64,000 nucleotides of DNA, from contig NZ_BMNN01000006.1 of the NCBI RefSeq assembly GCF_014646575.1, positions 1 through 64,000 of the forward strand, written 5' to 3'. Both the position numbers and the translations under genes were made by a program. The stretch is from Halopseudomonas pertucinogena (GTDB taxonomy: Bacteria; Pseudomonadota; Gammaproteobacteria; Pseudomonadales; Pseudomonadaceae). The notes beneath the pieces were generated by a model that saw only the letters and a program-made list of their open reading frames with translations, made no database searches and was not told the origin of the DNA. Shown piece by piece: positions 25,880-33,022 of this stretch; position 1 is the first letter of the stretch, and each line of letters opens with the position of its first letter.

Positions 25880-25917
25880 ACAGGTATACCTGTGCCCATA
25901 ATTACAGGCATCCCTAT
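25856..25917. promoter_or_regulatory. Right operators: three sites at 24-bp spacing
   Basis: Sites AAAGGTTCGCCTAT (25856-25869), ACAGGTATACCTGT (25880-25893, a perfect palindrome) and ACAGGCATCCCTAT (25904-25917) begin exactly 24 bp apart. The arrangement matches the three-operator logic of lambda OR: the outer sites cover the cI promoter and the Cro start, the middle one both spacers. Confidence 0.85.
25874..25902 (+). promoter_or_regulatory. Rightward early promoter (PR-like)
   Basis: TTGCAA (25874-25879), a 17-bp spacer that contains the palindromic operator, and CATAAT (25897-25902) direct transcription into the Cro-like gene. The -35 box is self-complementary and is the same hexamer used by the repressor promoter on the other strand. 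Confidence 0.8.
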
Positions 25918-25929
25918 AAGGAGCTGCAT

Positions 25930-26145
25930 ATGAATATTTACGAAAAGCTCGTAAAGCATTTCGACGGCCAGGTGAAGACCGCAACCGCTCTTGGTGTCGA
26001 GCAGGGGACTGTTTCGGGGTGGGTGCGGGGGAAGCATGGCATGAACCCCATCACCGCTCTCAAGGCAGAGCAGGCGACGGGCGGGCTGTTCAAAGCCTCC
26101 GATCTTTGCCCGTCCCTGCGCAGCGTCAGCGTCCCTGCCGCGTGA
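25930..26145 (+). CDS. cro: Cro-like repressor (YdaS/Cro-type HTH)
   Basis: This 71-residue protein has a Cro-style helix-turn-helix (VKTATALGVEQGTVSGWVRG, about 15-34) followed by the pattern HGMNPITALKAEQATGG seen in YdaS/Cro-like proteins. AAGGAG precedes the ATG. As first gene of the rightward operon opposite cI it should favour lytic growth by blocking the repressor promoter. Confidence 0.9.
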   Translation: MNIYEKLVKHFDGQVKTATALGVEQGTVSGWVRGKHGMNPITALKAEQATGGLFKASDLCPSLRSVSVPAA

Positions 26146-26188
26146 CAAACCCATTCTGCGCCACCCGGCGCCACAGGAAAACTAGAAC

Positions 26189-26650
26189 ATGAAAAAGCAT
26201 CTGCTAGAGACGCGGCGCGAAGTGATGAAGGCGGTAACCAGCGAATTTGCCGGCGGCCAGGCCTGCGCAGCCGCTCATCTGGGCATCAAGCCCAAGCGCC
26301 TGCAGAACCAGGTCTACGAGACGGCCGGCTGCATGCCGCTGAGCGATACCGAGATCCAGGCGCTGGAAGCCGTCACCGGCACCACCCACCTCCCTGACTA
26401 CATCTGCGCCATGTATGGCGGCGTGTTTGTTCCGATGCCCCAGAGCGACCTCGACAACGTGGACCTGTACTCCCGGGCCATCAAGACCCAGACCGCGCGC
26501 GGGAAAGTCGACCTGATGATCCAGGCGGCACTGGCAGACGGGGAGATCGACGAGGCGGAAGCGCAAGAAATCAGGGCAGTACACAACAAGCACGTCGCGG
26601 CGCGGCATGCCGAAGTGGAAGCGGTGATTGCGCTGCACGCGAAGGGCTGA
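26189..26650 (+). CDS. YmfL/CII-position regulatory protein
   Basis: This 153-residue protein has an N-terminal DNA-binding-like part (AVTSEFAGGQACAAAHLGIK with KRLQNQVYETAG) resembling YmfL-family phage regulators, then a region ending FVPMPQSDLD and a charged helical C-terminus. It occupies the cII position after cro, 43 bp downstream. A role in activating lysogeny or early genes is inferred from family and place. Confidence 0.75.
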   Translation: MKKHLLETRREVMKAVTSEFAGGQACAAAHLGIKPKRLQNQVYETAGCMPLSDTEIQALEAVTGTTHLPDYICAMYGGVFVPMPQSDLDNVDLYSRAIKTQTARGKVDLMIQAALADGEIDEAEAQEIRAVHNKHVAARHAEVEAVIALHAKG

Positions 26651-26666
26651 ATTTCAGGCAAGAAAA

Positions 26667-26688
26667 AGCCCAGCTGGCGGGCTGGGCT
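26667..26688. terminator. Possible terminator hairpin after the YmfL-like gene
   Basis: Stem AGCCCAGC with GCTGGGCT (loop TGGCGG) is not followed by T on the plus strand but is preceded by five A. It could therefore act on minus-strand transcripts, or pause the early rightward transcript as a tR1 equivalent. Confidence 0.4.
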
Positions 26689-26719
26689 CGGGTACTACCA
26701 AACAGTGAAGGAACAATAA

Positions 26720-27427
26720 ATGACTATCGTGACTTCGTCAAACGTGAGAATCGGAAGCGTGACCATCAGGCGTGACACTGAGGGTCGCTTTCGTCTGAAC
26801 GACCTGCACAAAGCGTCCGGAGGTGAGAAGCGTCACGGCCCAAGTTACTGGCTATCGAACCAACAGACGATCGACCTGATCACCCTTTTGCAAACTACCG
26901 GAAATCCGGTAGTTACTCTGGAAGGCCGTAATGGCGGCACTTATGTGGTGAAAGAGCTGGTTTACGCCTACGCCATGTGGGTGAGTGCCGAATTTCATCT
27001 CCACGTCATCCAGACCTTCGATCGCCTGGTTGAAGCGCAATCAGAGATCGCTGAGGCTAAAGCTGCCCGCCAGCGCGCCCGCCTGGAAGCTCCATTCCTC
27101 ACCGACGCCGTCAAGTACAACCGGCTCGCCGCCGGCAAAGACCTCAAGCCATACCACTTCAGCAACGAATTCGACCTGATCAACCGGGTTGTTCTCGGCT
27201 GCTCATCCAAACAGTACCGGGCTGCCCATGGCCTGGCTGCAAATGATCCTGTGCGTGACACCCTGACGCCGGCCGAGATCCGGGCGGTGGAGCACATGCA
27301 GCGCCTGAACGCCTCCCTGATCGACATCGGTATGCCGTTCGACCAGCGCAAGGCCCGGCTCCACCAGGTATTCATGCTGCGCCACCAGCGCGCCCTGATA
27401 GCCGAAACCGTTCGGCTGGAGGCATAA
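26720..27427 (+). CDS. KilA-N domain protein
   Basis: This 235-residue protein has an N-terminal KilA-N DNA-binding domain (RFRLNDLHKASGGEKRHGPS, then a segment through LVYAYAMWVSAEFHLHVIQT, about 15-110), a helical linker, and a C-terminal part ending in HRALIAETVRLEA. KilA-N/Rha-like proteins of temperate phages act in early development. It lies between the regulator and the replication gene. Exact role unknown. Confidence 0.85.
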   Translation: MTIVTSSNVRIGSVTIRRDTEGRFRLNDLHKASGGEKRHGPSYWLSNQQTIDLITLLQTTGNPVVTLEGRNGGTYVVKELVYAYAMWVSAEFHLHVIQTFDRLVEAQSEIAEAKAARQRARLEAPFLTDAVKYNRLAAGKDLKPYHFSNEFDLINRVVLGCSSKQYRAAHGLAANDPVRDTLTPAEIRAVEHMQRLNASLIDIGMPFDQRKARLHQVFMLRHQRALIAETVRLEA

Positions 27428-27433
27428 CCGGCC

Positions 27434-28387
27434 ATGCAATACACGCTGACCATCAGCCAGACCAAGGCCCTTGAGTGGGGCTTGAATGCCCAACAGGCCC
27501 TGCTGTTCTCGTTCGTTTACGAGTGCCCGAGCTGGGCGAACCCGATCACCACGGATAACGGTGTTTTCTACGCGCTGAGCAAGGCCAAGATCGTCGAGGA
27601 GCTGCCTCTGCTTACCGACAAGCCGGACACCGCTTACCGCCTGCTGAAACAGCTGGAGGCTGCAGGGACCATTGAGCTTTCCCACACCGCCGGCATCACT
27701 CTGGTGCGCCTCACCGAGAAGGGGAAGGAGTGGAACAAAGCGCTCGATGGGTCGGAAAAATATCCGAGCAAGAAGGCTGCACAGGGTCGGAAAAATATCC
27801 GAGGTACCTCGGAAAAATCTCCGAGCAAGGTCGGAAAAAAATCCGAGGTAGGGTCGGAAAAATCTCCGACAAATCAGGATACCAGTAATCAGGGTACCAA
27901 TCAGGATACCAGTCATAGTTTGCCGGTCGCCGCTGACGCTGCTCGCGGCGAGGCGCAGTTGAGCGCTGCGCCACGGGTCGAGATCCCCAGCGACATGCCA
28001 GGACCCAAAGACCCTTCCTGCAAAACCTACAAGGCCTGGGCGAACTACGCATTCGCCTATCGCCGCCGCTACAGCGCCTGGCCAGTGTGGAATGCCAAAG
28101 CTGGCGGCCAGCTAGGTCAACTGATCGACCGCCTTGGTGCCGAGGCCGCGCCGCAGGTCGCCGCGTTCTACGTCGGGGTCAACGACGCCCGGCTGATCAG
28201 CGACTGCCACAGCCTGAACGGCCTGCTGGCCAGGGCTGAATCACTGCACACCCAGTGGCTGACCGGCCGCCAGATGAACGGCCGCACCGCCCGGCAGCTG
28301 GAGGACACCCAGGCAAACATCAACGCGGCACAGGACGCTGCCAGCCGCATCCAGGGAGGTGCCATCGATGCAAACCCTTTCCTCTGA
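27434..28387 (+). CDS. O-like phage replication initiation protein
   Basis: This 317-residue protein has an N-terminal winged-helix-like region (YALSKAKIVEELPLLTDKPD with LLKQLEAAGTIEL). A low-complexity Lys/Ser linker (about 105-155) is encoded by the iterons. The C-terminal domain is typical of phage replication proteins (TYKAWANYAFAYRRRY ... DCHSLNGLLARAESLHTQWL). As in lambda O, the origin repeats lie inside the gene, so the protein should bind them and recruit the helicase. It starts 6 bp after the KilA-N gene. Confidence 0.85.
   Translation: MQYTLTISQTKALEWGLNAQQALLFSFVYECPSWANPITTDNGVFYALSKAKIVEELPLLTDKPDTAYRLLKQLEAAGTIELSHTAGITLVRLTEKGKEWNKALDGSEKYPSKKAAQGRKNIRGTSEKSPSKVGKKSEVGSEKSPTNQDTSNQGTNQDTSHSLPVAADAARGEAQLSAAPRVEIPSDMPGPKDPSCKTYKAWANYAFAYRRRYSAWPVWNAKAGGQLGQLIDRLGAEAAPQVAAFYVGVNDARLISDCHSLNGLLARAESLHTQWLTGRQMNGRTARQLEDTQANINAAQDAASRIQGGAIDANPFL
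27752..27869 (+). repeat. Five iterons, probable phage replication origin
   Basis: Five copies of the 16-mer TCGGAAAAATNTCCGA start at 27752, 27787, 27809, 27831 and 27854 (the fourth is TCGGAAAAAAATCCGA). Each is an inverted repeat (TCGGA/TCCGA). The last four are 22-23 bp apart, about two helical turns. They lie inside the replication gene, like the lambda ori within O. Confidence 0.85.
27872..27911 (+). repeat. Three short direct repeats next to the iterons
   Basis: AATCAGGATACCA, AATCAGGGTACCA and AATCAGGATACCA follow directly after the iterons with periods of 15 and 12 bp. They encode NQDT/NQGT repeats. This block, less GC-rich than its surroundings, may be the unwinding element or a secondary binding array of the origin. 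Confidence 0.7.
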
Positions 28388-29156
28388 CCAGATCGCCCAG
28401 CTGGCCGCCGCCATCATCGCCACGGCCGAGACCCTGGGGCAGACCATGAGTGCCAATGCGGCGCAGCTGATGGCCCAGGACCTGGCCGAGCATCCTGCTG
28501 ATCACGTTGCCGCCGCGCTGCGGGCCTGCCGCCGGGAGCTGACCGGCAGGCTGACACTGGCTGCCATCCTCGAACGCACCCAGGCAGCAGACGGCCGCCC
28601 GGGGCGTGATGAGGCATGGGCCATTGCCCTGGCAAGCGCCGATGAGTTCAACACCGTGGTGATGACCGATGAGATCCGGCAGGCCATGGGTGTAGCGGCA
28701 CCGATTCTGGAGGCCGGCGACAAGGTGGGCGCTCGTATGGCGTTCCTGTCGGCCTATGACCGCCTGGTTACCGATGCTCGCGCCGAGAAACGCCAGACAA
28801 ACTGGACGGTGTCGCTCGGGTTTGACCCAGACCTTCGCGCCCGGGCCATCGAGGATGCCGTGCGGCTGAAGCAGCTGCCGCGCCATGTGGCCGATCAGGA
28901 GCTGGCGCGCCTGAGCTATGACGCTCCGCCGAGCGCCGACGGCCTGGCAATTGCTGGCCTGCTGACCGGCAAAGTGGCACGGCCCAGCGAGGAAAACCGT
29001 GAGCGATTCCAACAGCTCAAGCAACACATCGAGGAGGCCGAGGAGGCACGGCTGCAGCGCGAGGCCGCGGAGCGCGACGCGCGGATCGCTGAATTCGAGA
29101 AGCGCAGAGCTCAGGCGCTGAGCGAGCTTGAGAAACGCGAGGGGGCGAGGGCATGA
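28368..29156 (+). CDS. Hypothetical replication-associated protein
   Basis: This 262-residue helical protein overlaps the end of the O-like gene by 20 bp. The ATG at 28368 is chosen with GGAGG upstream; a GTG at 28359 is possible. The N-terminal half is Ala-rich and helical, and the C-terminus is a long charged helix or coiled coil (EEAEEARLQREAAERDARIA). Its place after the initiator suits a helicase loader (P-like), but no Walker motif is visible. Confidence 0.7.
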   Translation: MQTLSSDQIAQLAAAIIATAETLGQTMSANAAQLMAQDLAEHPADHVAAALRACRRELTGRLTLAAILERTQAADGRPGRDEAWAIALASADEFNTVVMTDEIRQAMGVAAPILEAGDKVGARMAFLSAYDRLVTDARAEKRQTNWTVSLGFDPDLRARAIEDAVRLKQLPRHVADQELARLSYDAPPSADGLAIAGLLTGKVARPSEENRERFQQLKQHIEEAEEARLQREAAERDARIAEFEKRRAQALSELEKREGARA

Positions 29157-29299
29157 AGCTCACCAAATGGCACTTCGAGCTCCACGACGGCAAAGGCGGA
29201 ATCGTCATCTACGGCCAGCCGGTGAGTAAGGAGCAGGTAATCGAGGACTGCCAGGCGCGGTTCGGGGAAGAGAGATTGAGGGAGGTGACACATGGCTGA
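29153..29299 (+). CDS. 48-residue hypothetical protein
   Basis: The frame starts at ATG 29153, overlapping the upstream stop by 4 bp, and its stop overlaps the next start. It begins MKLTKWHFELHDGKGGIVIY and ends in a charged helix. The tight overlaps, a purine-rich site (GAGGGGGCGAGGG) and sensible codon use support it. No function recognised. Confidence 0.65.
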   Translation: MKLTKWHFELHDGKGGIVIYGQPVSKEQVIEDCQARFGEERLREVTHG

Positions 29300-29507
29300 C
29301 GAAGTGGATATCAGCACGGACAGGATTCTTCGGGCAGCTGAAGAGCGCACAGCCGCCATTCGGGCCAGCCTTCAGGGCGAGGGACAAGACTGGTGCGAAG
29401 ACTGCGGCGAGGACCTGACCCCGGAGCGCCGGAAGGCCGCGCCATGGGCAATCCGCTGCGCTCCCTGCCAGGGCGTGTTCGAGGAAAAGGGGAGGGTGTG
29501 GGCATGA
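29292..29507 (+). CDS. TraR/DksA-type C4 zinc-finger protein
   Basis: This 71-residue protein has a four-cysteine zinc finger, CEDCGEDLTPERRKA then RCAPCQGV (about 35-59), of the TraR/DksA family, and a short helical N-terminus (STDRILRAAEERTAAIRASL). Phage TraR-like proteins bind the RNA polymerase secondary channel and mimic DksA/ppGpp. That activity is inferred from family; the protein is as short as TraR. GGAGG precedes the start. Confidence 0.85.
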   Translation: MADEVDISTDRILRAAEERTAAIRASLQGEGQDWCEDCGEDLTPERRKAAPWAIRCAPCQGVFEEKGRVWA

Positions 29508-29695
29508 AGTGCTTCACGGAGTCTGAGCTGATGGAGAAGCTGGTCGAGGCGTACCGGCGTGGAGTCAGCGACTGTGAGTCATTCGGCCTGGCCGTGGTTG
29601 ACGAGGCATGTGCTGAGCAGATCGAGAGCCGCCTCACTGACATGATCCACGAAGACGCCGGCGGGCATGACGGATGGGGGAAGAAGCGTGGCTGA
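29504..29695 (+). CDS. Small hypothetical protein
   Basis: This 63-residue helical protein starts at ATG 29504, overlapping the zinc-finger gene by 4 bp. It begins MKCFTESELMEKLVEAYRRG and ends DGWGKKRG. It overlaps the next start by 8 bp. Function unknown. Confidence 0.65.
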   Translation: MKCFTESELMEKLVEAYRRGVSDCESFGLAVVDEACAEQIESRLTDMIHEDAGGHDGWGKKRG

Positions 29696-30158
29696 GCGCG
29701 TATCCGTCAACAGTGCGGCAAAGCTGTCCGAGGCCATCACCAAGCTGACCGCGATGTTCCGCGAGAAAAAGTATGTGGTGGTCAGCCTGCGCCCCGGGAA
29801 GGACCGCACGCTGGATCAGAACGCGCTGTGGTTCGCCCTGTACCAGCGCATCGCTCAGATGACCGAGATCGGCGACGTGGAAGAGGCGCGCAAGTACTGC
29901 AAGCTGCATTTCGGCGTGCCGATCATGCGCGCCGCTGATGCTGACTTCCGTGACGGTTGGAATCGGCTTTTCCTGCATCTCGACTATGAGCAGAAGCTGG
30001 AGCTGATGGGGCCGTGCGCCCTGTTCGGTCCCGATGGTTTCCCGGTAACCCGGCTGTTCAACCGCGCCCAAGGTATCGCATACACAGATCAGATCGTTGC
30101 CGAGTTCAGCGCCCGGGGCGTGGTGTTTGATGACCTGCTGGGGGAGGTGGCGGCATGA
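29688..30158 (+). CDS. NinB-like recombination protein
   Basis: This 156-residue protein contains GKDRTLDQNALWFALYQRIA (about 41-60), close to the NinB/YbcN signature SLDQNRKLW, and a length near that family. NinB-type proteins bind ssDNA and act in phage recombination. The GTG at 29688 follows GGGGGAAG; an ATG at 29667 would add seven residues. Position in the nin-like region supports the call, but the rest of the sequence is divergent. Confidence 0.6.
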   Translation: MAERVSVNSAAKLSEAITKLTAMFREKKYVVVSLRPGKDRTLDQNALWFALYQRIAQMTEIGDVEEARKYCKLHFGVPIMRAADADFRDGWNRLFLHLDYEQKLELMGPCALFGPDGFPVTRLFNRAQGIAYTDQIVAEFSARGVVFDDLLGEVAA

Positions 30159-30457
30159 CCCGAATCGTAAGCAAAAAACTCCGAGACAGCGCGCGCGGCC
30201 AGGATTGCACTCTGCGCCTGCCGGGCTGCCGGTTCAATCCCGAATACACCGTGCTCTGCCACCTGCCGGTCGGCATGAAGGGCATGAGCATGAAGAGCCC
30301 GGACCTGTTCGCCGCATTCGGCTGCGACCACTGCCATGGGGTTATCGATGGCCGCATCAAGGGGGAGTACGACCATTCCGACCTGCTGCGGGCCTTGGCT
30401 GAAACGCAAATGAAGTGGGTCCAGATGGGCCTGCTCACAGTGAAGGGGGTTGCATGA
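30155..30457 (+). CDS. DUF1364 nuclease-like protein (nin region)
   Basis: This 100-residue protein has the DUF1364 pattern: SARGQDCTLRLPGC, HLPVGMKGMSMKSPD and GCDHCHGVIDGR. The Cys/His pairs (Cys18, Cys25, CDHCH) recall an HNH-type treble clef, so structure-specific DNA cleavage is possible. The start overlaps the NinB-like stop by 4 bp. Confidence 0.85.
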   Translation: MTRIVSKKLRDSARGQDCTLRLPGCRFNPEYTVLCHLPVGMKGMSMKSPDLFAAFGCDHCHGVIDGRIKGEYDHSDLLRALAETQMKWVQMGLLTVKGVA

Positions 30458-30831
30458 CCGCGCACGAGATTCTGGCAGCAGCACAGAGCCACATGAAGGA
30501 CCGGGCCGCAACGTACGACAGGCCGGAAGGCGAGCGCAGTATGTGTGCCACTGTGGAGGCGTTCAGGGCGATTACCGGTATCAGAGTTACCCAGGAGCAG
30601 GGCTGGCTGTTCATGGCGCTGCTGAAGGCGGTGCGCAGCCAACAGGGCGCATACCGGGCGGACAGCTACGAAGATGGCGCGGCGTACTTCGCGCTGGCTG
30701 GCGAGGCGGCCGGGCGGTATCACAAGAGGCCAGTCATCCGTGAGCTGTACACCGAGGCGGACGAGAATCGCATGGACGTGGTGGGCTCCAACGGCAATTG
30801 CGGAATCCATTATGTCGATCCGCACGGATGA
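30454..30831 (+). CDS. DUF6378 phage protein
   Basis: This 125-residue protein has the conserved core YDRPEGERSMCATVEAFRAI followed by EQGWLFMALLKAVRSQQGAY and DSYEDGAAYFALAGEA, as in DUF6378 proteins found in many phages next to DUF1364 genes. The ATG overlaps the upstream stop by 4 bp. Biochemical role unknown; the helical all-alpha pattern is reminiscent of nucleotide-pyrophosphohydrolase folds. Confidence 0.8.
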   Translation: MTAHEILAAAQSHMKDRAATYDRPEGERSMCATVEAFRAITGIRVTQEQGWLFMALLKAVRSQQGAYRADSYEDGAAYFALAGEAAGRYHKRPVIRELYTEADENRMDVVGSNGNCGIHYVDPHG

Positions 30832-30837
30832 TCTGCG

Positions 30838-31029
30838 GTGAGTGCTGGATCAGCGGAGCTGGCGCGCTGGATTGCAGCCGGCCCGAACACCTGGCGCATC
30901 GGCAAATGGACGGTATACCGCTCCCTGCTTCCGCAACCGGTGTTCTGGGTCAGCTCGGGCTCTGGCAGGCCGAAGCGGGTGGAGACGAGGGAGCAGGTGC
31001 TGGAGATGATCAATGAAAATCGGGATTGA
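30838..31029 (+). CDS. Small hypothetical protein before the resolvase gene
   Basis: This 63-residue frame starts at GTG 30838 and ends overlapping the RuvC-like gene by 17 bp. The sequence (RWIAAGPNTWRIGKWTVYRS, then KRVETREQVLEMI) looks protein-like and beta-rich, but the ribosome-binding site is weak. Moderately supported by its place in a compact operon. Confidence 0.55.
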   Translation: MSAGSAELARWIAAGPNTWRIGKWTVYRSLLPQPVFWVSSGSGRPKRVETREQVLEMINENRD

Positions 31030-31477
31030 CCCAGGTTGTAGCGGGGCGCTGGCGGTTATGGACGGCGAGGGCCGACACGTTGCCCATCTGCTGATGCCCA
31101 CGATCAAGGTTGGCACCAAGAGCCGGGTAAACGGTGCGGCGGTCGGTGCGTTCCTTCGCGAGAACGTCACGGCTGACTGTCACGCATACCTTGAGCAGGT
31201 CGGCGCCATGCCGGGCCAGGGCGTATCCAGCATGTTCACCTTCGGGCATGCCGCGGGCGTTGTTGAAGGACTGCTGCAGGGGCTGGGTATTCCATACACG
31301 CTGGTCACGCCGCAGGCCTGGAAGAAGCGGGCAGGGCTGATCGGTAAGGACAAGGACGCTGCTCGTTCCCGGGCCATTCAGCTGTACCCCGAGTTGCGGG
31401 TACTGGATCTGAAAGGGAAGGGGCAGGCGGTGGCGGATGCATTGTTGATTGCGCGATTCGGGGAGGTGACAGCATGA
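31013..31477 (+). CDS. RuvC-like Holliday junction resolvase
   Basis: This 154-residue protein has the RNase H-fold acidic residues of RuvC: Asp6 in IGIDPGCSGALAVMD, Glu61 or so in YLEQVGAMPGQG, and the C-terminal Asp in KGQAVADALLIARFG. Phage RuvC-like enzymes replace RusA in resolving branched DNA before packaging. It sits at the end of the nin-like region, where such genes occur. Confidence 0.9.
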   Translation: MKIGIDPGCSGALAVMDGEGRHVAHLLMPTIKVGTKSRVNGAAVGAFLRENVTADCHAYLEQVGAMPGQGVSSMFTFGHAAGVVEGLLQGLGIPYTLVTPQAWKKRAGLIGKDKDAARSRAIQLYPELRVLDLKGKGQAVADALLIARFGEVTA

Positions 31478-32064
31478 GACTCACAACGGCGCGGGCGGCG
31501 TGGCATGACTCCAGTTACGTCATGACCAGGGGCGGTTTGTCAGGTCTTGCTGACCGGGCAAGGCTGGGGGTGGCTGTGCAGACCACCTCTCGGGGCAACA
31601 CGGCCGACCATGCGGTGCACGCGGCGCTGGCCGGGATGATCCAGTCGGTGATCGCCAAGCTGCATCCGCAGATCCGGGTATTCGGTGAGTTCATGTACTC
31701 GGCGCTGCAGGATGATGCGATACGGGAAGCTGCGGAGGATGTGGTTTTCGCTGCCACCATGAGCAAGGCCAAGCGCATGACCGAGGCAAAGCGGGAGCGC
31801 GCCTTCTACGTGGTAAAGGGAGTGATGCATCGGTACCGGTACATGCACCAGGGCGGGCAGTCGGCAAACCCTGACCCGCTGGCCAAGCCGGAGGCGTTCA
31901 GGGCTTGGCTGTTTGACGAGTATGGCGTGAGGCTGGAGTCAATGCAGTGGGCTCGGGAGTGGGACGAGTTCATCGACAACTGCTTCGCTTGTTGCGAAGA
32001 GCTCGACCGCCGAGCGTTGAGCCCGGTGGCCGCTGTGATTTATGAGGCAAAGGAGGTGGCATGA
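31474..32064 (+). CDS. Hypothetical protein in antiterminator Q position
   Basis: This 196-residue protein overlaps the resolvase gene by 4 bp. It is helical, basic in the middle and cysteine-containing near the end (DNCFACCEELDRRALSP). Its place, last early gene just before two terminators and the holin genes, is where lambdoid phages encode the late antiterminator Q. I see no direct Q homology, so this is an inference from position only. Confidence 0.65.
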   Translation: MRLTTARAAWHDSSYVMTRGGLSGLADRARLGVAVQTTSRGNTADHAVHAALAGMIQSVIAKLHPQIRVFGEFMYSALQDDAIREAAEDVVFAATMSKAKRMTEAKRERAFYVVKGVMHRYRYMHQGGQSANPDPLAKPEAFRAWLFDEYGVRLESMQWAREWDEFIDNCFACCEELDRRALSPVAAVIYEAKEVA

Positions 32065-32147
32065 GTATGGTTGAACACAGCGAGACGCAATCAGACACAT
32101 GGGTGTTGACTTCCCGTCCGGCTGGAGGCATCATTTCGCTATCTTAG
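32061..32147 (+). CDS. 28-residue peptide between Q-position gene and terminators
   Basis: ATG 32061 overlaps the upstream stop by 4 bp and has a perfect AGGAGG site. The frame gives 28 residues beginning MSMVEHSETQ. It ends 24 bp before the first terminator stem. It may be a leader peptide or chance. Confidence 0.4.
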   Translation: MSMVEHSETQSDTWVLTSRPAGGIISLS

Positions 32148-32171
32148 AATTTTTGCCTTTGGCAAACACGG

Positions 32172-32206
32172 CCCCCACACAGAGAAATCTGGCGCTGGGG
32201 GTTTTT
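32172..32206 (+). terminator. Terminator before the late genes
   Basis: Stem CCCCCA (32172-32177) with TGGGGG (32196-32201) and an 18-base loop, followed by TTTTT. It is the first of two tandem terminators between early genes and the holin genes, the expected target of an antiterminator. Confidence 0.6.
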
Positions 32207-32213
32207 CATTTCG

Positions 32214-32240
32214 AGCCTCGCCATTGTGCGGGGCTTTTTT
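32214..32240 (+). terminator. Terminator directly upstream of the holin gene
   Basis: Stem AGCCTCGC (32214-32221) with GCGGGGCT (32228-32235), loop CATTGT, and TTTTTT. It ends 20 bp before the holin start and belongs to the recurrent hairpins placed in front of late gene blocks. Confidence 0.8.
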
Positions 32241-32259
32241 GTGCCCGAGAGGATCTCCC

Positions 32260-32604
32260 ATGGCCGAGCCGAGCAGCACATCAATACTGGCGGCCATCTT
32301 CGGAGCGGGTCTGGCTGGCGTACTGGCAGGCTTCGACGGTTCTGCCGCAGCAGGTGCTCTGTGCGGAGCGCTGATTTATTTCGCGTCAGCCCATGAGCTG
32401 CCAATGCCGCGGCGCATCATGTTCTTCTGTATCTCATTCGTGATGGGGTATCTGTCTGCCCCGGCGGTGGCCCGCGCTGAGGTATTCGGCATCGGCCCTA
32501 TCGAGCTGCCGGCGCTGGCTGCATTCATCTGTTCCGCCCTGATCGTCACCGTAACCCTGGCCGCCATACGGACGCGGGGACAGGCGTCGCCCCGGGAGGG
32601 CTGA
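32260..32604 (+). CDS. Putative phage holin
   Basis: This 114-residue protein has three hydrophobic segments (ILAAIFGAGLAGVLAGFDGS, RIMFFCISFVMGYLSAPAVA, ALAAFICSALIVTVTLAAI) and a charged C-terminus. It resembles the holins of pseudomonad prophages and pyocins (MAEP...FGAGLAG). It should form membrane holes that release or activate the endolysin encoded at 60877. The ATG at 32260 has GAGAGGA. Confidence 0.85.
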   Translation: MAEPSSTSILAAIFGAGLAGVLAGFDGSAAAGALCGALIYFASAHELPMPRRIMFFCISFVMGYLSAPAVARAEVFGIGPIELPALAAFICSALIVTVTLAAIRTRGQASPREG

Positions 32605-32608
32605 CACC

Positions 32609-32908
32609 ATGCTGACCACTATCACCCTGATCCTGTGCATCGTCCTGTTCGTCCGGTTGTTCACCTACCGGCGCCAGGGTGCTCAGTACCGCCCCGGCAT
32701 GTCATGGCTGGCAGTGCTTGTCATGGCCAGTTCGGGCGCGGCATCGATATTCATCCTGGACGGGCAGCTGAAGATCCAGACACTGGCCTGGCCGCTGGTG
32801 ATCCTGCTGGGCGTGCTCACTGCTGCGGCTGTCCGCTGCGAAGGCAATCTGAGCGCAGTCATGAAAGGTCCGGAACACTGGCGAGCTCGCGGGAAGCGGA
32901 AGCATTAG
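32609..32908 (+). CDS. Second holin-like three-span membrane protein
   Basis: This 99-residue protein has an N-terminal hydrophobic segment (TTITLILCIVLFVRLF), two further spans (SWLAVLVMASSGAASIFIL, LAWPLVILLGVLTAAAV) and a basic C-terminus (HWRARGKRKH), as in three-span phage holins. It starts 4 bp after the first holin gene. The pair may be holin and antiholin. Confidence 0.8.
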   Translation: MLTTITLILCIVLFVRLFTYRRQGAQYRPGMSWLAVLVMASSGAASIFILDGQLKIQTLAWPLVILLGVLTAAAVRCEGNLSAVMKGPEHWRARGKRKH

Positions 32909-33022
32909 AAAGCGCCGGCCAGAAAACCATGACCTAGTGGTCACAATTGGAACGAGACTGCTCTAGCTCAAGCTTTGTCGTGGTATGGTCAGCCCCTTTG
33001 TTCGGCAAATGGGTGGCCTACC

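Noticed and set aside
27752-27911. Repeats considered as a CRISPR array
   Set aside because: Repeats are 16 bp or shorter, the gaps are only 6-19 bp and lie inside a coding frame. The layout fits an iteron origin.
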